A stretch of 36,445 bases of DNA from Dyella sp. EPa41 (GTDB lineage Bacteria; Pseudomonadota; Gammaproteobacteria; Xanthomonadales; Rhodanobacteraceae). Every line of letters begins with the position of its first letter. Positions within the stretch are counted from its first letter, which is position 1. A program made the translations under genes and the position numbers. Below the pieces are notes generated by a model. It was given only the letters and a program-made list of their open reading frames with translations. It did not search any database and was not told the origin of the DNA. Location of the stretch: positions 1-36,445 of the forward strand of contig NZ_BCPR01000047.1 in assembly GCF_016586165.1 (NCBI RefSeq). The letters are read 5' to 3'. Positions 24,719 through 32,557 of the stretch are shown here, piece by piece.

Positions 24719-26466
24719 GCATGGCAGTTCCTCCAGCGCGGTCGAACGACCGTGCCCACGACAGCTGGCGACTGGTATGGGCCTCGCTTACGCGGGCGGA
24801 CACGGTCGGCCTGGGCATCTACGTCGCGTTGTCGCTTGCCGCGGCGTTGGCCGGCGGCATCGCGGCCGTCGCCCTGGTGCCCTTGATCCAGCCGGATCAT
24901 GCATGGCCCATCGCGACGCACGTGCCGGGCCTGGATGGCGGCATGGGGATGCGTATCGCGGTGTTCGCCATCGCCATGGGCAGCTTCGCGCTGTTGCGCT
25001 GGCAGGCCGCGCGATGCGGTGCGCGCCAGATCAGCGCCTACGGCATGCGCTTGCGCCGGCAGGTGCATGCGCGCCTCATCGGCGCGTCGTTGGGCTCACT
25101 GGCCGATGCCACCTCGGCCGAGATCGCCAACGTGCTCACGCACAACGTCGAGGTCATCGTGCAAGGCCTGAGCGCCCTGCAACAGTTGCTGCTCGCCGGC
25201 CTCACCTGCGCCGTCAGCCTGGGTCTCGCCCTGTGGGTATCGCCGCCGCTCGCATTGGCGGCGCCGCTGCTGGCCGGGGTGGGGCTGCTGGCGTCGCGCC
25301 TGTTCGGGCGCGAGCAATCGGAAGTGGCCCGCCAGTACGTGGCGGACATGACGCGCCTGTTCTGGCACAGCGAGGATTTTCCCCGCCGCCTACGCCACGT
25401 GCGTTCGTTCGGGCGTGAAGACGCGGAAAAGGCCAGCTATGCCGACGTGTCCGCGCGGCTCGGGCAGGGGTATCGTCGCCAGCTCGAACTCGTGGCGAGC
25501 GGCCGCCTCGTGCTGGAATGGCTGGCCGCGGCGGCGATCACCGCGATCTTCCTGCTGGCGCAGCGCTGGCATGGCGTGGACCAGGCATCGGTCATCGCGG
25601 TGTGCCTCCTGCTCGGCCGGCTGCTGCCTTACCTCGTTTCCACGCGCCAGAGCTTCCAGCAGTTGCGCTCGGCCGGCCCCGCGCTCGAACTGCGGGAGCG
25701 CTACATGCGCATGTCGCCGGCGCTTGCGTCCACGCCCGCGACGCCGTCGAGCGTGCGCCGCGACGCGTTGCATATCGAACGCCTGCGCGTGGAACCTCCG
25801 ATCCCCGGCATCCTGGTCGAGCAGCTCGCCTTGATCCCTGGCGAGATGACGCTGGTCTCCGGCGACTCGGGCATCGGCAAGAGCAGCCTGGTCGATGCGC
25901 TGGCGGGCATGGCCGCGCCGCAGGTCTTCGCGGCGCGCGTGGGCGGACACGAGATCGACTTCGATGCGTATCGCCAGCGCGTGCGCAACAGCGCTTATGT
26001 AAGCCAGAGCGTGCGGCCATGGCAGCGCACCGTGCGCGAGTGCCTGCATTGGGCCGATCCGGCCGCCAGCGACGAGGCCCTGCATCGGGTGCTGAAAGAC
26101 GTGGGGCTGGACCAGCGACTGTCCATCTCGCGCCAGGGCCTCGACACCGATCTGCACAGCTCGTCCAGCCGCCTGTCCGGCGGCGAGCTGCAGCGCCTGC
26201 TGCTCGCGCAGGTGATATTGCGGCAGCCTTACATCGCCTTGCTGGACGAGGCGACCAGCGCGCTGGATGCCACTTCGGAACTGCGCGTGCTGTCGGCGTT
26301 GAAGGCACGGCTTTCGCACACCATCCTCATCGTGGTGTCGCATCGGCCCGGCGTCGCCGCCCTGGCGGACCAGCAGCTCGATATCGGCGGCGGCATGCCG
26401 GCCGCATTGGCGCGACGGATCGTGGACGAGCAGGCATCCGCGGGCAGGCAGTCGATGGGTTCCTGA
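24715..26466 (+). CDS. ABC exporter half-transporter (membrane plus ATPase domains)
   Basis: The 583-aa protein starts at ATG 24715 (ATG 24721 is an alternative). Residues about 25-300 have six hydrophobic segments (YVALSLAAALAGGIAAVALVPL, LLAGLTCAVSLGLALWV, LEWLAAAAITAIFLLA among them) of a type IV exporter fold. The ATPase domain has Walker A GDSGIGKSSL (about 385), Q-loop YVSQSVRPW, signature LSGGELQR, Walker B IALLDEATSALD and H-loop VVSHRP. It probably works as a homodimer that exports a peptide, lipid or lipid-linked glycan. It has no peptidase domain. Closest general resemblance is to the exporters of RiPP and lipid-linked product clusters; the substrate is unknown. Promoter element D precedes it. 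Confidence 0.9.
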   Translation: MSMAVPPARSNDRAHDSWRLVWASLTRADTVGLGIYVALSLAAALAGGIAAVALVPLIQPDHAWPIATHVPGLDGGMGMRIAVFAIAMGSFALLRWQAARCGARQISAYGMRLRRQVHARLIGASLGSLADATSAEIANVLTHNVEVIVQGLSALQQLLLAGLTCAVSLGLALWVSPPLALAAPLLAGVGLLASRLFGREQSEVARQYVADMTRLFWHSEDFPRRLRHVRSFGREDAEKASYADVSARLGQGYRRQLELVASGRLVLEWLAAAAITAIFLLAQRWHGVDQASVIAVCLLLGRLLPYLVSTRQSFQQLRSAGPALELRERYMRMSPALASTPATPSSVRRDALHIERLRVEPPIPGILVEQLALIPGEMTLVSGDSGIGKSSLVDALAGMAAPQVFAARVGGHEIDFDAYRQRVRNSAYVSQSVRPWQRTVRECLHWADPAASDEALHRVLKDVGLDQRLSISRQGLDTDLHSSSSRLSGGELQRLLLAQVILRQPYIALLDEATSALDATSELRVLSALKARLSHTILIVVSHRPGVAALADQQLDIGGGMPAALARRIVDEQASAGRQSMGS

Positions 26467-26596
26467 GCAGCCGAAGCGAACGTACCGTACGCGTGGAGCA
26501 GGAGTGCTCGACGGCCCGTTCCCGGAGTGGTGAAATCGCGGCGTTGCCGCGTCGCCTGGCGCGGATCACCTCACGTCGCCACGAGAGCCGTCGCCT

Positions 26597-27568
26597 ATGG
26601 ATCGTCTCGATGCCATGAAAGTCTTTGTCGCGGCACTCGATGAAGGCAGCCTCGCCGGGGCGAGTCGAAAGACCGGCCGTTCGGCCGCGGCCGTGAGCCG
26701 CGCCATCGCATTCCTCGAGGAGCACGTGGGCGTGCCGTTGCTGCACCGGACCACGCGTTCGCTCAAGTTGAGCGAAGCCGGTGAACGTTATGCGACGGCT
26801 TGCCGGAGGGTATTGGCGGACCTCGAGGAGGCCGATCGCAACGCCGCCGGCGAGCGTTCCGTGCCGCGCGGCACGCTGACCATCACGTCCACCGTGTTTG
26901 CCGGCGTGGAAATCCTGCGTCCCATCGTCGATGCGTTCATGGACGAGTACCCCACGGTCGGCGTGCGCATGTACATGCTGGAGCGGGCGGTGAACCTGAT
27001 CGACGAAGGCATGGACCTCGCCCTACGCATCACGCACCTGGCCGATTCCACGCTGGTTGCGCATCGCATCGGCGAAGTGCGCCGCGTGGTGGTGGCTTCA
27101 CCGCGTTACCTGGCGACGCATCCGCACATCAAGGAACCGGCTGACCTCGCCAAGCACGCGATCGTGACCATGGCGCACATGGGCCAGGATTCATGGAGCT
27201 TCCCGCCGCCGGAAGGTTCGTCCGTGCCGCGCTCGGTCTCGTTCACGCCACGGCTGGTGATCAACAACGTGCGCGGCGCGATCTCCTCGGTGGTGGATGG
27301 CCATGGCGTGTCGCGGCTGTTGTCGTACCACGTGGCGCCGGAAATAAACCGTGGCGACCTGCGCATCGTGCTGGCGGATGCGGAGCCCGCGCCCATACCG
27401 GTGAATCTCGTGTCGCCCTTCGGGCGGCTGGCGGTGCCCAAGGTGCGCGCCTTCGCGGATTTTGCGCTGCCGCGCCTTCGCGCCCAGTTCGCGGCGCTCA
27501 CGCCCGCTCCGGAAGCACCGCCACCGGCGCCGATTCGTACGCGGCGCGGAAGAATGTCTGCCGGATAG
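26597..27568 (+). CDS. LysR-family transcriptional regulator
   Basis: The 323-aa protein has the LysR N-terminal winged helix (MDRLDAMKVFVAALDEGSLAGASRKTGRSAAAVSRAIAFLE is the usual opening, here split: helix-turn-helix at about 18-40) and a substrate-binding domain from about 90. It starts with ATG 26597. The 130 bp between the ABC exporter and this gene show no repeated promoter element, so it is outside the ECF regulon. It is followed on the same strand by an SDR, a tautomerase and an MFS gene, which it may control. The Pro/Ala-rich C-terminal tail (APEAPPPAP) is unusual. Confidence 0.92.
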   Translation: MDRLDAMKVFVAALDEGSLAGASRKTGRSAAAVSRAIAFLEEHVGVPLLHRTTRSLKLSEAGERYATACRRVLADLEEADRNAAGERSVPRGTLTITSTVFAGVEILRPIVDAFMDEYPTVGVRMYMLERAVNLIDEGMDLALRITHLADSTLVAHRIGEVRRVVVASPRYLATHPHIKEPADLAKHAIVTMAHMGQDSWSFPPPEGSSVPRSVSFTPRLVINNVRGAISSVVDGHGVSRLLSYHVAPEINRGDLRIVLADAEPAPIPVNLVSPFGRLAVPKVRAFADFALPRLRAQFAALTPAPEAPPPAPIRTRRGRMSAG

Positions 27569-27673
27569 CAGGGATTCGCTAATCGCTGTTGCACGCCTAG
27601 ATTGACGGACGTCGGACCTGTCGGCCCGATCGGCATCACGCCGACATCCATGAATCTTCGGAGTCAACACATC

Positions 27674-28384
27674 ATGAACAATGCACGCAAAGTGGTAGTG
27701 ATCACCGGCGCCTCGCAGGGCATCGGTGCCGGGCTGGTCCAGGCATTCCGCGATCGCGACTATCGCGTCGTCGCGAACTCGCGTTCGATCAAGCCGTCGA
27801 ACGATCCCGACATCCTGGCGGTGCCGGGCGACGTCGCCGATCCGGAGGTGGCCAAGCGCCTCGTGGCAGAGGCGGTGGCGCGTTTCGGCCGCATCGACAC
27901 CCTGGTGAACAATGCCGGCGTCTTCATGGCCAAGCCGTTCACGGCGTACACCGCCGAAGACTACGCCAGCACGCTCTCGGTCAATCTCAACGGCTTCTTC
28001 CACATCACCCAGGCCGCGATCACCGAAATGGAGAAGCAGGGCAGCGGCCACGTGGTGAACGTCACCACCAGCCTCGCCGACCATGCGATCGACGGCGTGC
28101 CGTCGGTGCTTGCCTCGCTGACCAAGGGTGGCCTCAACTCGGCCACCAAGTCGCTGGCCATCGAGTACGCCAAGCGCGGCATCCGCGTGAACGCCGTATC
28201 GCCCGGCGTGATCAAGACGCCGATGCATGCACCCGAGACGCACGAATGGCTCGCTGCCCTGCATCCGGTCAATCGCATCGGCGAGATCGGCGACGTCGCG
28301 CAGGCCGTGATCTTCCTCGAGACCTCGAACTTCGTGACGGGCGAGATCCTCCATGTCGATGGCGGCCAGAGCGCCGGCCACTGA
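27674..28384 (+). CDS. SDR-family oxidoreductase lacking the usual catalytic Tyr
   Basis: The 236-aa protein starts at ATG 27674. NAD(P)-binding GASQGIGAG is at 10-18 and the NNAG motif follows (LVNNAGVF). In classical SDRs the active site reads Y-x3-K; here the segment is VPSVLASLTKGGLN, so the Lys is present but the residue four before it is Ala. The rest (YAKRGIRVNAVSPGVIKTPMH) is standard. This may be a known non-canonical subfamily or a non-oxidoreductase. The LysR gene lies just upstream and a tautomerase gene just downstream. Confidence 0.88.
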   Translation: MNNARKVVVITGASQGIGAGLVQAFRDRDYRVVANSRSIKPSNDPDILAVPGDVADPEVAKRLVAEAVARFGRIDTLVNNAGVFMAKPFTAYTAEDYASTLSVNLNGFFHITQAAITEMEKQGSGHVVNVTTSLADHAIDGVPSVLASLTKGGLNSATKSLAIEYAKRGIRVNAVSPGVIKTPMHAPETHEWLAALHPVNRIGEIGDVAQAVIFLETSNFVTGEILHVDGGQSAGH

Positions 28385-28393
28385 TCCATCCAT

Positions 28394-28415
28394 GGGCGGG
28401 CGTTCGCGCCCGCCC
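28394..28415 (+). terminator. Intercistronic hairpin after the SDR gene
   Basis: A perfect 9-bp GC stem GGGCGGGCG (28394-28402) and CGCCCGCCC (28407-28415) with loop TTCG. It starts 10 bp after the SDR stop and ends 24 bp before the tautomerase start. There is no T tract, so termination may be partial or it may protect message ends. Confidence 0.5.
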
Positions 28416-28438
28416 TCCGAAGCCAACGGAGAGACACC

Positions 28439-28675
28439 ATGCCTTTCGTCAATATCAAGGTCACCCGCGAGGGCACGGCACCCGATCGTCATGCCGTCAC
28501 GCCCGAGGAAAAGGCGGCGCTGATCAAGGGCGTCAGCGAGTTGCTGTTGCAGGTGCTGAACAAGCCGCTGGACTCCACCTTCGTGGTGATCGACGAAGTG
28601 GAGATGGAAAACTGGGGCTGGGGCGGCTTGCCCGCCGCCGAGTTCCGCAGGCAGCGAAGCGCCGGAAAACCCTGA
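28439..28675 (+). CDS. Tautomerase family protein (4-oxalocrotonate tautomerase-like)
   Basis: The 78-aa protein begins Met-Pro-Phe, so processing exposes the catalytic Pro1 of this family. A GGAGAG ribosome site precedes the ATG. The sequence TPEEKAALIKGVSELLLQVLNK then FVVIDEVEMENWGWGG matches the strand-helix-strand unit of small tautomerases that assemble as hexamers. The substrate is unknown. It lies in the same direction behind the SDR gene and is probably co-transcribed with it, subject to the hairpin between them. Confidence 0.88.
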   Translation: MPFVNIKVTREGTAPDRHAVTPEEKAALIKGVSELLLQVLNKPLDSTFVVIDEVEMENWGWGGLPAAEFRRQRSAGKP

Positions 28676-28848
28676 CGCGCGCCGCCTTGGGTGTCGCCGC
28701 CTTGTTCGATCGAGGCGGCGGGATCGTGCGTCTCGGCCACGACGCAAGGCCGCGAAGCACACGCGAGAACTGATTTCTGTCAGCCGTACCTGTCCGCGAC
28801 TGGGCAATAGTCGTGGACGCATCTCCCTCGACTCGCAAGACCACCTCC

Positions 28849-30042
28849 ATGCATGCATCCCAATCCGCCGGCTGGCGCGCGACACTGGCCGGCTTCAGCG
28901 CCAGTCTCGTCGGCATCGGCCTGGCTCGCTTCGCCTACACGCCGCTGTTGCCCGCCATCATCGACGCCCACTGGTTCGCGGCTTCGTCGGCGGCGTATCT
29001 CGGGGCGGCCAACCTGGCCGGCTATCTTGCCGGTGCGCTCCTCGCGCGCCGCATGGCGCGTTCACTGCGGGCGGCGAACGCCATCAGGCTGATGATGGTG
29101 CTTGCCACGCTGGCATTGTTCGCGTGCGCGATGCCGGTGTCCTTTGCCTGGTTTTTTGCGTGGCGTTTTGCCTCCGGGCTTTCGGGCGGCGTGTTGATGG
29201 TGCTGGCGGCGCCGACCGTGCTTCCGCTGGTGCCGGCGTCGCGCCGTGGGCTCGCCGGCGGTGTCATCTTCATGGGCGTGGGCGCGGGCATCGCGCTTTC
29301 GGGGACGGTGGTGCCGTTGCTGCTGCGCCAGGGTTTGACCGCGACATGGCTGGGGCTCGGCGCGATGGCGGCGCTGCTTACGCTTGCCTCATGGAGCAGC
29401 TGGCCGAAAGACAGCGTGCAGCAAGCCGCTGCGCGACAGCAGGTGCCTGTGCATCGCAACGGCAGGCTGCGCGTGCTTTATGCCGGCTATGCGCTCAATG
29501 CCGTGGGCCTGGTGCCGCACATGGTTTTCCTGGTCGATTTCGTGGCGCACGGTCTCGGCCTGGGTTTGCATGCGGGTGCCCAGTACTGGGTGCTGTTTGG
29601 CATCGGCGCCGTGATGGGGCCCTTGGTCACGGGGCATCTGGCCGACCGGACCGGATTCGCGCCGGCGTTGCGCCTGGCGTTTCTGGTCGAGGCCGTGGCC
29701 GTGCTGCTGCCGGCCCTGGGCCTGGGCAAGTTCGCGCTGATGTTGTCGAGCGTGGTGATCGGTGCCTTCACGCCGGGCATCGTTCCACTGGCGCTGGGGC
29801 GCGTACACGAGCTGCTGCCGCATCATCCGCAGGAACAGAAAACCGCCTGGGGCGCGGCCACCACGAGCTTCGCCGTGCTGCAGGCCATGGCGGCCTATGG
29901 CATGTCGTTCCTGTTCGCGCACAACGGTGGCGACTATCGCGACCTGTTCGTCATCGGTGCGATGGCCATGGCATTGGCGCTTGCGATCGACCTGGTGGCA
30001 TCCGTCGTGGCCGGGGACAAGGAACGCTCCCCGGCCGGTTAG
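28849..30042 (+). CDS. MFS transporter, YbfB/YjiJ family
   Basis: About 397 aa from ATG 28849 (GTG 28813 would add 12 hydrophilic residues). It has 12 predicted membrane segments; the opening LAGFSASLVGIGLARFAYTPLLPAII is characteristic of the YbfB/YjiJ-type major facilitator group. It probably exports a small organic compound through the inner membrane. The LysR, SDR and tautomerase genes upstream on the same strand could concern the same compound. Confidence 0.88.
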   Translation: MHASQSAGWRATLAGFSASLVGIGLARFAYTPLLPAIIDAHWFAASSAAYLGAANLAGYLAGALLARRMARSLRAANAIRLMMVLATLALFACAMPVSFAWFFAWRFASGLSGGVLMVLAAPTVLPLVPASRRGLAGGVIFMGVGAGIALSGTVVPLLLRQGLTATWLGLGAMAALLTLASWSSWPKDSVQQAAARQQVPVHRNGRLRVLYAGYALNAVGLVPHMVFLVDFVAHGLGLGLHAGAQYWVLFGIGAVMGPLVTGHLADRTGFAPALRLAFLVEAVAVLLPALGLGKFALMLSSVVIGAFTPGIVPLALGRVHELLPHHPQEQKTAWGAATTSFAVLQAMAAYGMSFLFAHNGGDYRDLFVIGAMAMALALAIDLVASVVAGDKERSPAG

Positions 30043-30066
30043 CCGGATGCAAGCATGGACGCTTGT

Positions 30067-30387
30067 TCAGAACTGCTCATTCGCGTCCTGGTCCACGGTC
30101 GATGCCACCTTGTTGATGGTCGCGTTGCTTGCCACGCGAACCGGCTGCGGCGCCAGCTGCGAGGGATAGTCCACGTTCCAGTTGCTGCGGCTGGCCGCTT
30201 CATCGCGTGCCTGGGTCGGCACGATCTTCGCCTGCAGCGCGGCCTGATAAGTGGTCGACGCCGGCTGCGGCGCAGCCTCGTGGGCGGTGGCGAAGCCGGA
30301 GACGGCGAGCGCCATGGCGCCGAGCCACAGCGACTTGATGGCGCGGTTGCGAGCGGAGGAGATCGTGGTGGACGTAGGAATGTTCAT
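30067..30387 (-). CDS. Small secreted protein of unknown function
   Basis: About 106 aa from ATG 30387, which has GGAG in good position; a longer frame to 30450 exists but its start lacks a ribosome site and overlaps a hairpin. A signal peptide (about residues 20-37, LWLGAMALAVSGFATAHEA) is followed by a short, Gln/Ala/Asn-rich, low-hydrophobicity mature part without cysteines. No family was recognised. It is convergent with the MFS gene, 24 bp apart, and downstream of the OsmC/Ohr gene. Confidence 0.7.
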   Translation of the reverse strand: MNIPTSTTISSARNRAIKSLWLGAMALAVSGFATAHEAAPQPASTTYQAALQAKIVPTQARDEAASRSNWNVDYPSQLAPQPVRVASNATINKVASTVDQDANEQF

Positions 30388-30428
30388 GGTGTGCTCCAGG
30401 GGAATGGCTGTGGGGGCGGCGGCCGGGC

Positions 30429-30451
30429 GGTGTCGCGATGGCCGCGACACC
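30429..30451 (-). terminator. Hairpin downstream of the OsmC/Ohr gene
   Basis: A perfect 9-bp stem GGTGTCGCG (30429-30437) and CGCGACACC (30443-30451) with loop ATGGC. It lies 75 bp beyond the OsmC/Ohr stop and 41 bp before the small secreted gene. No T tract follows on the minus strand, so it may be a weak or Rho-assisted terminator. Confidence 0.45.
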
Positions 30452-30525
30452 TTGGGTATTTCGCTGCCCGGACGGGATCGGTTACAGGACGACCAGCGGT
30501 TTCCGCGCGATGAGGAGGGCTGGTT

Positions 30526-30936
30526 TCAGACGAGCGTGAAGGCGACGTCGATGTTTCCGCGTGTCGCCTTGGAATACGGGCAGGTCTGGTGCGCGGCTTC
30601 GATGAGCGACTGCGCCACCTCACGGTCGAGGCCCGGCAACGCCACGGTGAGACGCGCCTGCAGGAAGTAGCCGGTCTCGCCATTGCCCAGGTCGATCTCG
30701 GCGGACACGCTGGTGCCGGCGGGCAGGGCGATCTTGCGGGCGCGGGCCGCGTGGTTCATGGCGCCGATGAAGCAGGCCGACCAGCCCGCGCCGAACAGCT
30801 GCTCAGGATTGGTGCCGGCGCCGTTGGAACCCGGCGTCGAAAGCTTCACGTCGAGGCGGCCGTCGTCGCTGCGGCTCTGGCCGTCGCGGCCGCCGGTGGT
30901 GTGGGTCTTGCCGGTGTAGAGGATGCTGTTGGACAT
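30526..30936 (-). CDS. OsmC/Ohr family peroxiredoxin (organic hydroperoxide resistance)
   Basis: The 136-aa protein starts at ATG 30936 (MSNSILYTGKTHTTGGRDG). It has the two redox cysteines of the Ohr type: Cys55 (GWSACFIGAM) and Cys119 (HQTCPYSKATRGN). These reduce organic peroxides using lipoyl-type thiols. The start here is preferred over upstream codons because those give a non-protein-like extension. It is divergent from the redoxin at 31235, with a 298-bp intergenic region holding two TACA-N6-TACA boxes. No OhrR gene is adjacent. Confidence 0.92.
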   Translation of the reverse strand: MSNSILYTGKTHTTGGRDGQSRSDDGRLDVKLSTPGSNGAGTNPEQLFGAGWSACFIGAMNHAARARKIALPAGTSVSAEIDLGNGETGYFLQARLTVALPGLDREVAQSLIEAAHQTCPYSKATRGNIDVAFTLV

Positions 30937-31067
30937 GGTGGTTTCCTTGGGAAGATGGGGTCCGGGCTGGTGATCAGCCGGTGTGCCCAGGAAACCGCCG
31001 GCGCGTATCTCCGATGTGTCCCGCAACGGGCCAAAACGCGTCGAAATGTGTAGCCGCGGGTGGTGGA

Positions 31068-31081
31068 TACACTCCGATACA
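31068..31081 (+). promoter_or_regulatory. TACA-N6-TACA box 1 (RstA-like)
   Basis: TACACTCCGATACA, 14 bp, with the direct-repeat spacing of the RstA box (TACA-N6-TACA) bound by an OmpR-family response regulator in enterobacteria. The second box lies 55 bp further on (about five helical turns). Both lie between the OsmC/Ohr gene (minus) and the redoxin/two-component genes (plus). Confidence 0.55.
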
Positions 31082-31122
31082 AGCCCGCCCCGGCCAGGCG
31101 TCGCGGGCACCGGGGCTGCTGC

Positions 31123-31136
31123 TACAAAGCGATACA
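31123..31136 (+). promoter_or_regulatory. TACA-N6-TACA box 2 (RstA-like)
   Basis: TACAAAGCGATACA, again with six bases between the two TACA half-sites and the same CGATACA second half-site as box 1. It is 99 bp before the redoxin start codon. A response regulator gene of the OmpR type lies 680 bp downstream. Confidence 0.55.
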
Positions 31137-31234
31137 AAAAGCCGGCCGGGCCGACATGCCCGGGATAAACGGGGTTGTTCCAATGCGCATACGCCGCACA
31201 TCCCGCGGCGCCCCTCATGTCCTGGAGACACGCC

Positions 31235-31777
31235 ATGATTTCCCTTCGTTATGCCGCTGCCGCCCTCGCCCTCGTGGCGGCACTGTTCGCCGCCTGGCCC
31301 GGCACCGGCAGCGTCGCCAACGCCGGAACGCCGGTGGCCTCATCGTCGGCCCCCGGTTTCGACGGCGCGACGCGCTGGTTCAACTCTTCGCCGTTGTCGA
31401 TGGATCAGCTGAAGGGCAAGGTGGTGCTGGTGGAGTTCTGGACGCGCGAATGCATCAACTGCCTCCACGTGCTGCCGCATACCAAGGCGCTGTATGAGCG
31501 GTACGCCGGCGATGGCCTGGTCGTGGTCGGCGTGCACACGCCCGAGTACGACGAAGAACGCGACCCCGCGGCGTTGAAGGCGGCCATCCATCGCCTGGGC
31601 ATCACCTATCCGGTGGCCATGGACAACGACAACCGCGTGTGGAATGCCTACGGCAACCAGTTCTGGCCGGCCATCTACCTGATCGACCGCAACGGGCAGG
31701 TGGTGTATCGCCACGTGGGTGAGGGAAACTACGAGCAGACCGAGGCCGCTGTCCGCAAGCTGCTGGGCAAGGCCTGA
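31235..31777 (+). CDS. Secreted thioredoxin-like (redoxin/TlpA-type) protein with CINC motif
   Basis: The 180-aa protein starts at ATG 31235 (GGAG site; an in-frame ATG at 31175 is less likely). A Sec signal covers about residues 1-30. The redox motif is WTRECINCLHVLP with Cys73 and Cys76, followed by YERYAGDGLVVVGVHTPEY and a cis-Pro segment (NQFWPAIYLIDRNG). The CINC pattern is typical of thioredoxin domains linked to DipZ or TlpA-like proteins that reduce or oxidise periplasmic thiols. It lies 39 bp before the response regulator gene and probably shares its operon. Confidence 0.9.
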   Translation: MISLRYAAAALALVAALFAAWPGTGSVANAGTPVASSSAPGFDGATRWFNSSPLSMDQLKGKVVLVEFWTRECINCLHVLPHTKALYERYAGDGLVVVGVHTPEYDEERDPAALKAAIHRLGITYPVAMDNDNRVWNAYGNQFWPAIYLIDRNGQVVYRHVGEGNYEQTEAAVRKLLGKA

Positions 31778-31816
31778 CGTATTCCCACCGCACGCCATCC
31801 AACCCACGGAGACGGC

Positions 31817-32557
31817 ATGGAACATGTCGACCACATCCTCGTCGTCGATGACGACCACGGCATCCGCACCGGCATCGTCGACTACCTGCGCAAGAACGGC
31901 CTGCGCGCCACCCCGGCCAGCGATGGGCGGGAGATGTTCGCGCAGCTGGACACCTCGGCCTTCGACCTGGTCGTGCTCGACATCATGATGCCGGGCGACG
32001 ATGGCCTGGTGCTGTGCCGCAACCTGCGCGGCGGCAAGCATCGCCACGTGCCCGTCGTGCTGCTGACGGCGCGCGACGATGAAACCGATCGTATCATCGG
32101 CCTGGAAATGGGCGCGGACGACTACGTCACCAAGCCGTTCTCGCCCCGCGAACTGCTGGCGCGCATCAAGGCGGTGATCCGCCGTACGCGCATGCTGCCG
32201 CCCAACCTGCGCGTCACCGAAACCAGCGAGACGATCTCGTTCGGGCGCTGGCGACTGGACACCACGGCGCGGCACCTGCTGGACGAGGACGGCACGGTGG
32301 TATCGCTGAGCGGCGCGGAGTTTCGCCTGCTGCGCGTGTTTCTCGATCACCCGCAGCGCGTGCTCTCGCGCGACCAGCTGCTCAACCTCACGCAGGGCAG
32401 GGATGCGGAGCTGTTCGACCGCTCCATCGACCTGCTGGTGAGCCGCCTGCGCCAGCGCCTGCTCGACGGCGCCAAGGACCAGGCCTACATCAAGACCGTG
32501 CGCAGCGAAGGCTATGTGTTCAGCATGCCGGTGACCGTGCACGGGTCGGACGCATGA
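31817..32557 (+). CDS. OmpR-family response regulator
   Basis: The 246-aa protein has a receiver domain with the phosphorylatable Asp55 (VVLDIMMPGDDG), acidic pocket VVDDDHG and the switch residues LLTAR and TKPFSPREL. The C-terminal winged-helix (about 140-240) carries VVSLSGAEFRLLRVFLDHPQRVLSR and the recognition region LFDRSIDLLVSRLRQRL. Its partner kinase starts at 32554, overlapping the stop. Two TACA-N6-TACA boxes lie 0.7 kb upstream of this gene and may be its sites. Confidence 0.95.
   Translation: MEHVDHILVVDDDHGIRTGIVDYLRKNGLRATPASDGREMFAQLDTSAFDLVVLDIMMPGDDGLVLCRNLRGGKHRHVPVVLLTARDDETDRIIGLEMGADDYVTKPFSPRELLARIKAVIRRTRMLPPNLRVTETSETISFGRWRLDTTARHLLDEDGTVVSLSGAEFRLLRVFLDHPQRVLSRDQLLNLTQGRDAELFDRSIDLLVSRLRQRLLDGAKDQAYIKTVRSEGYVFSMPVTVHGSDA

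Noticed and set aside
30345-30350. GGTTGC (reverse of GCAACC) in the small secreted gene
   Set aside because: No GGCACTCA-like element follows at the fixed spacing.
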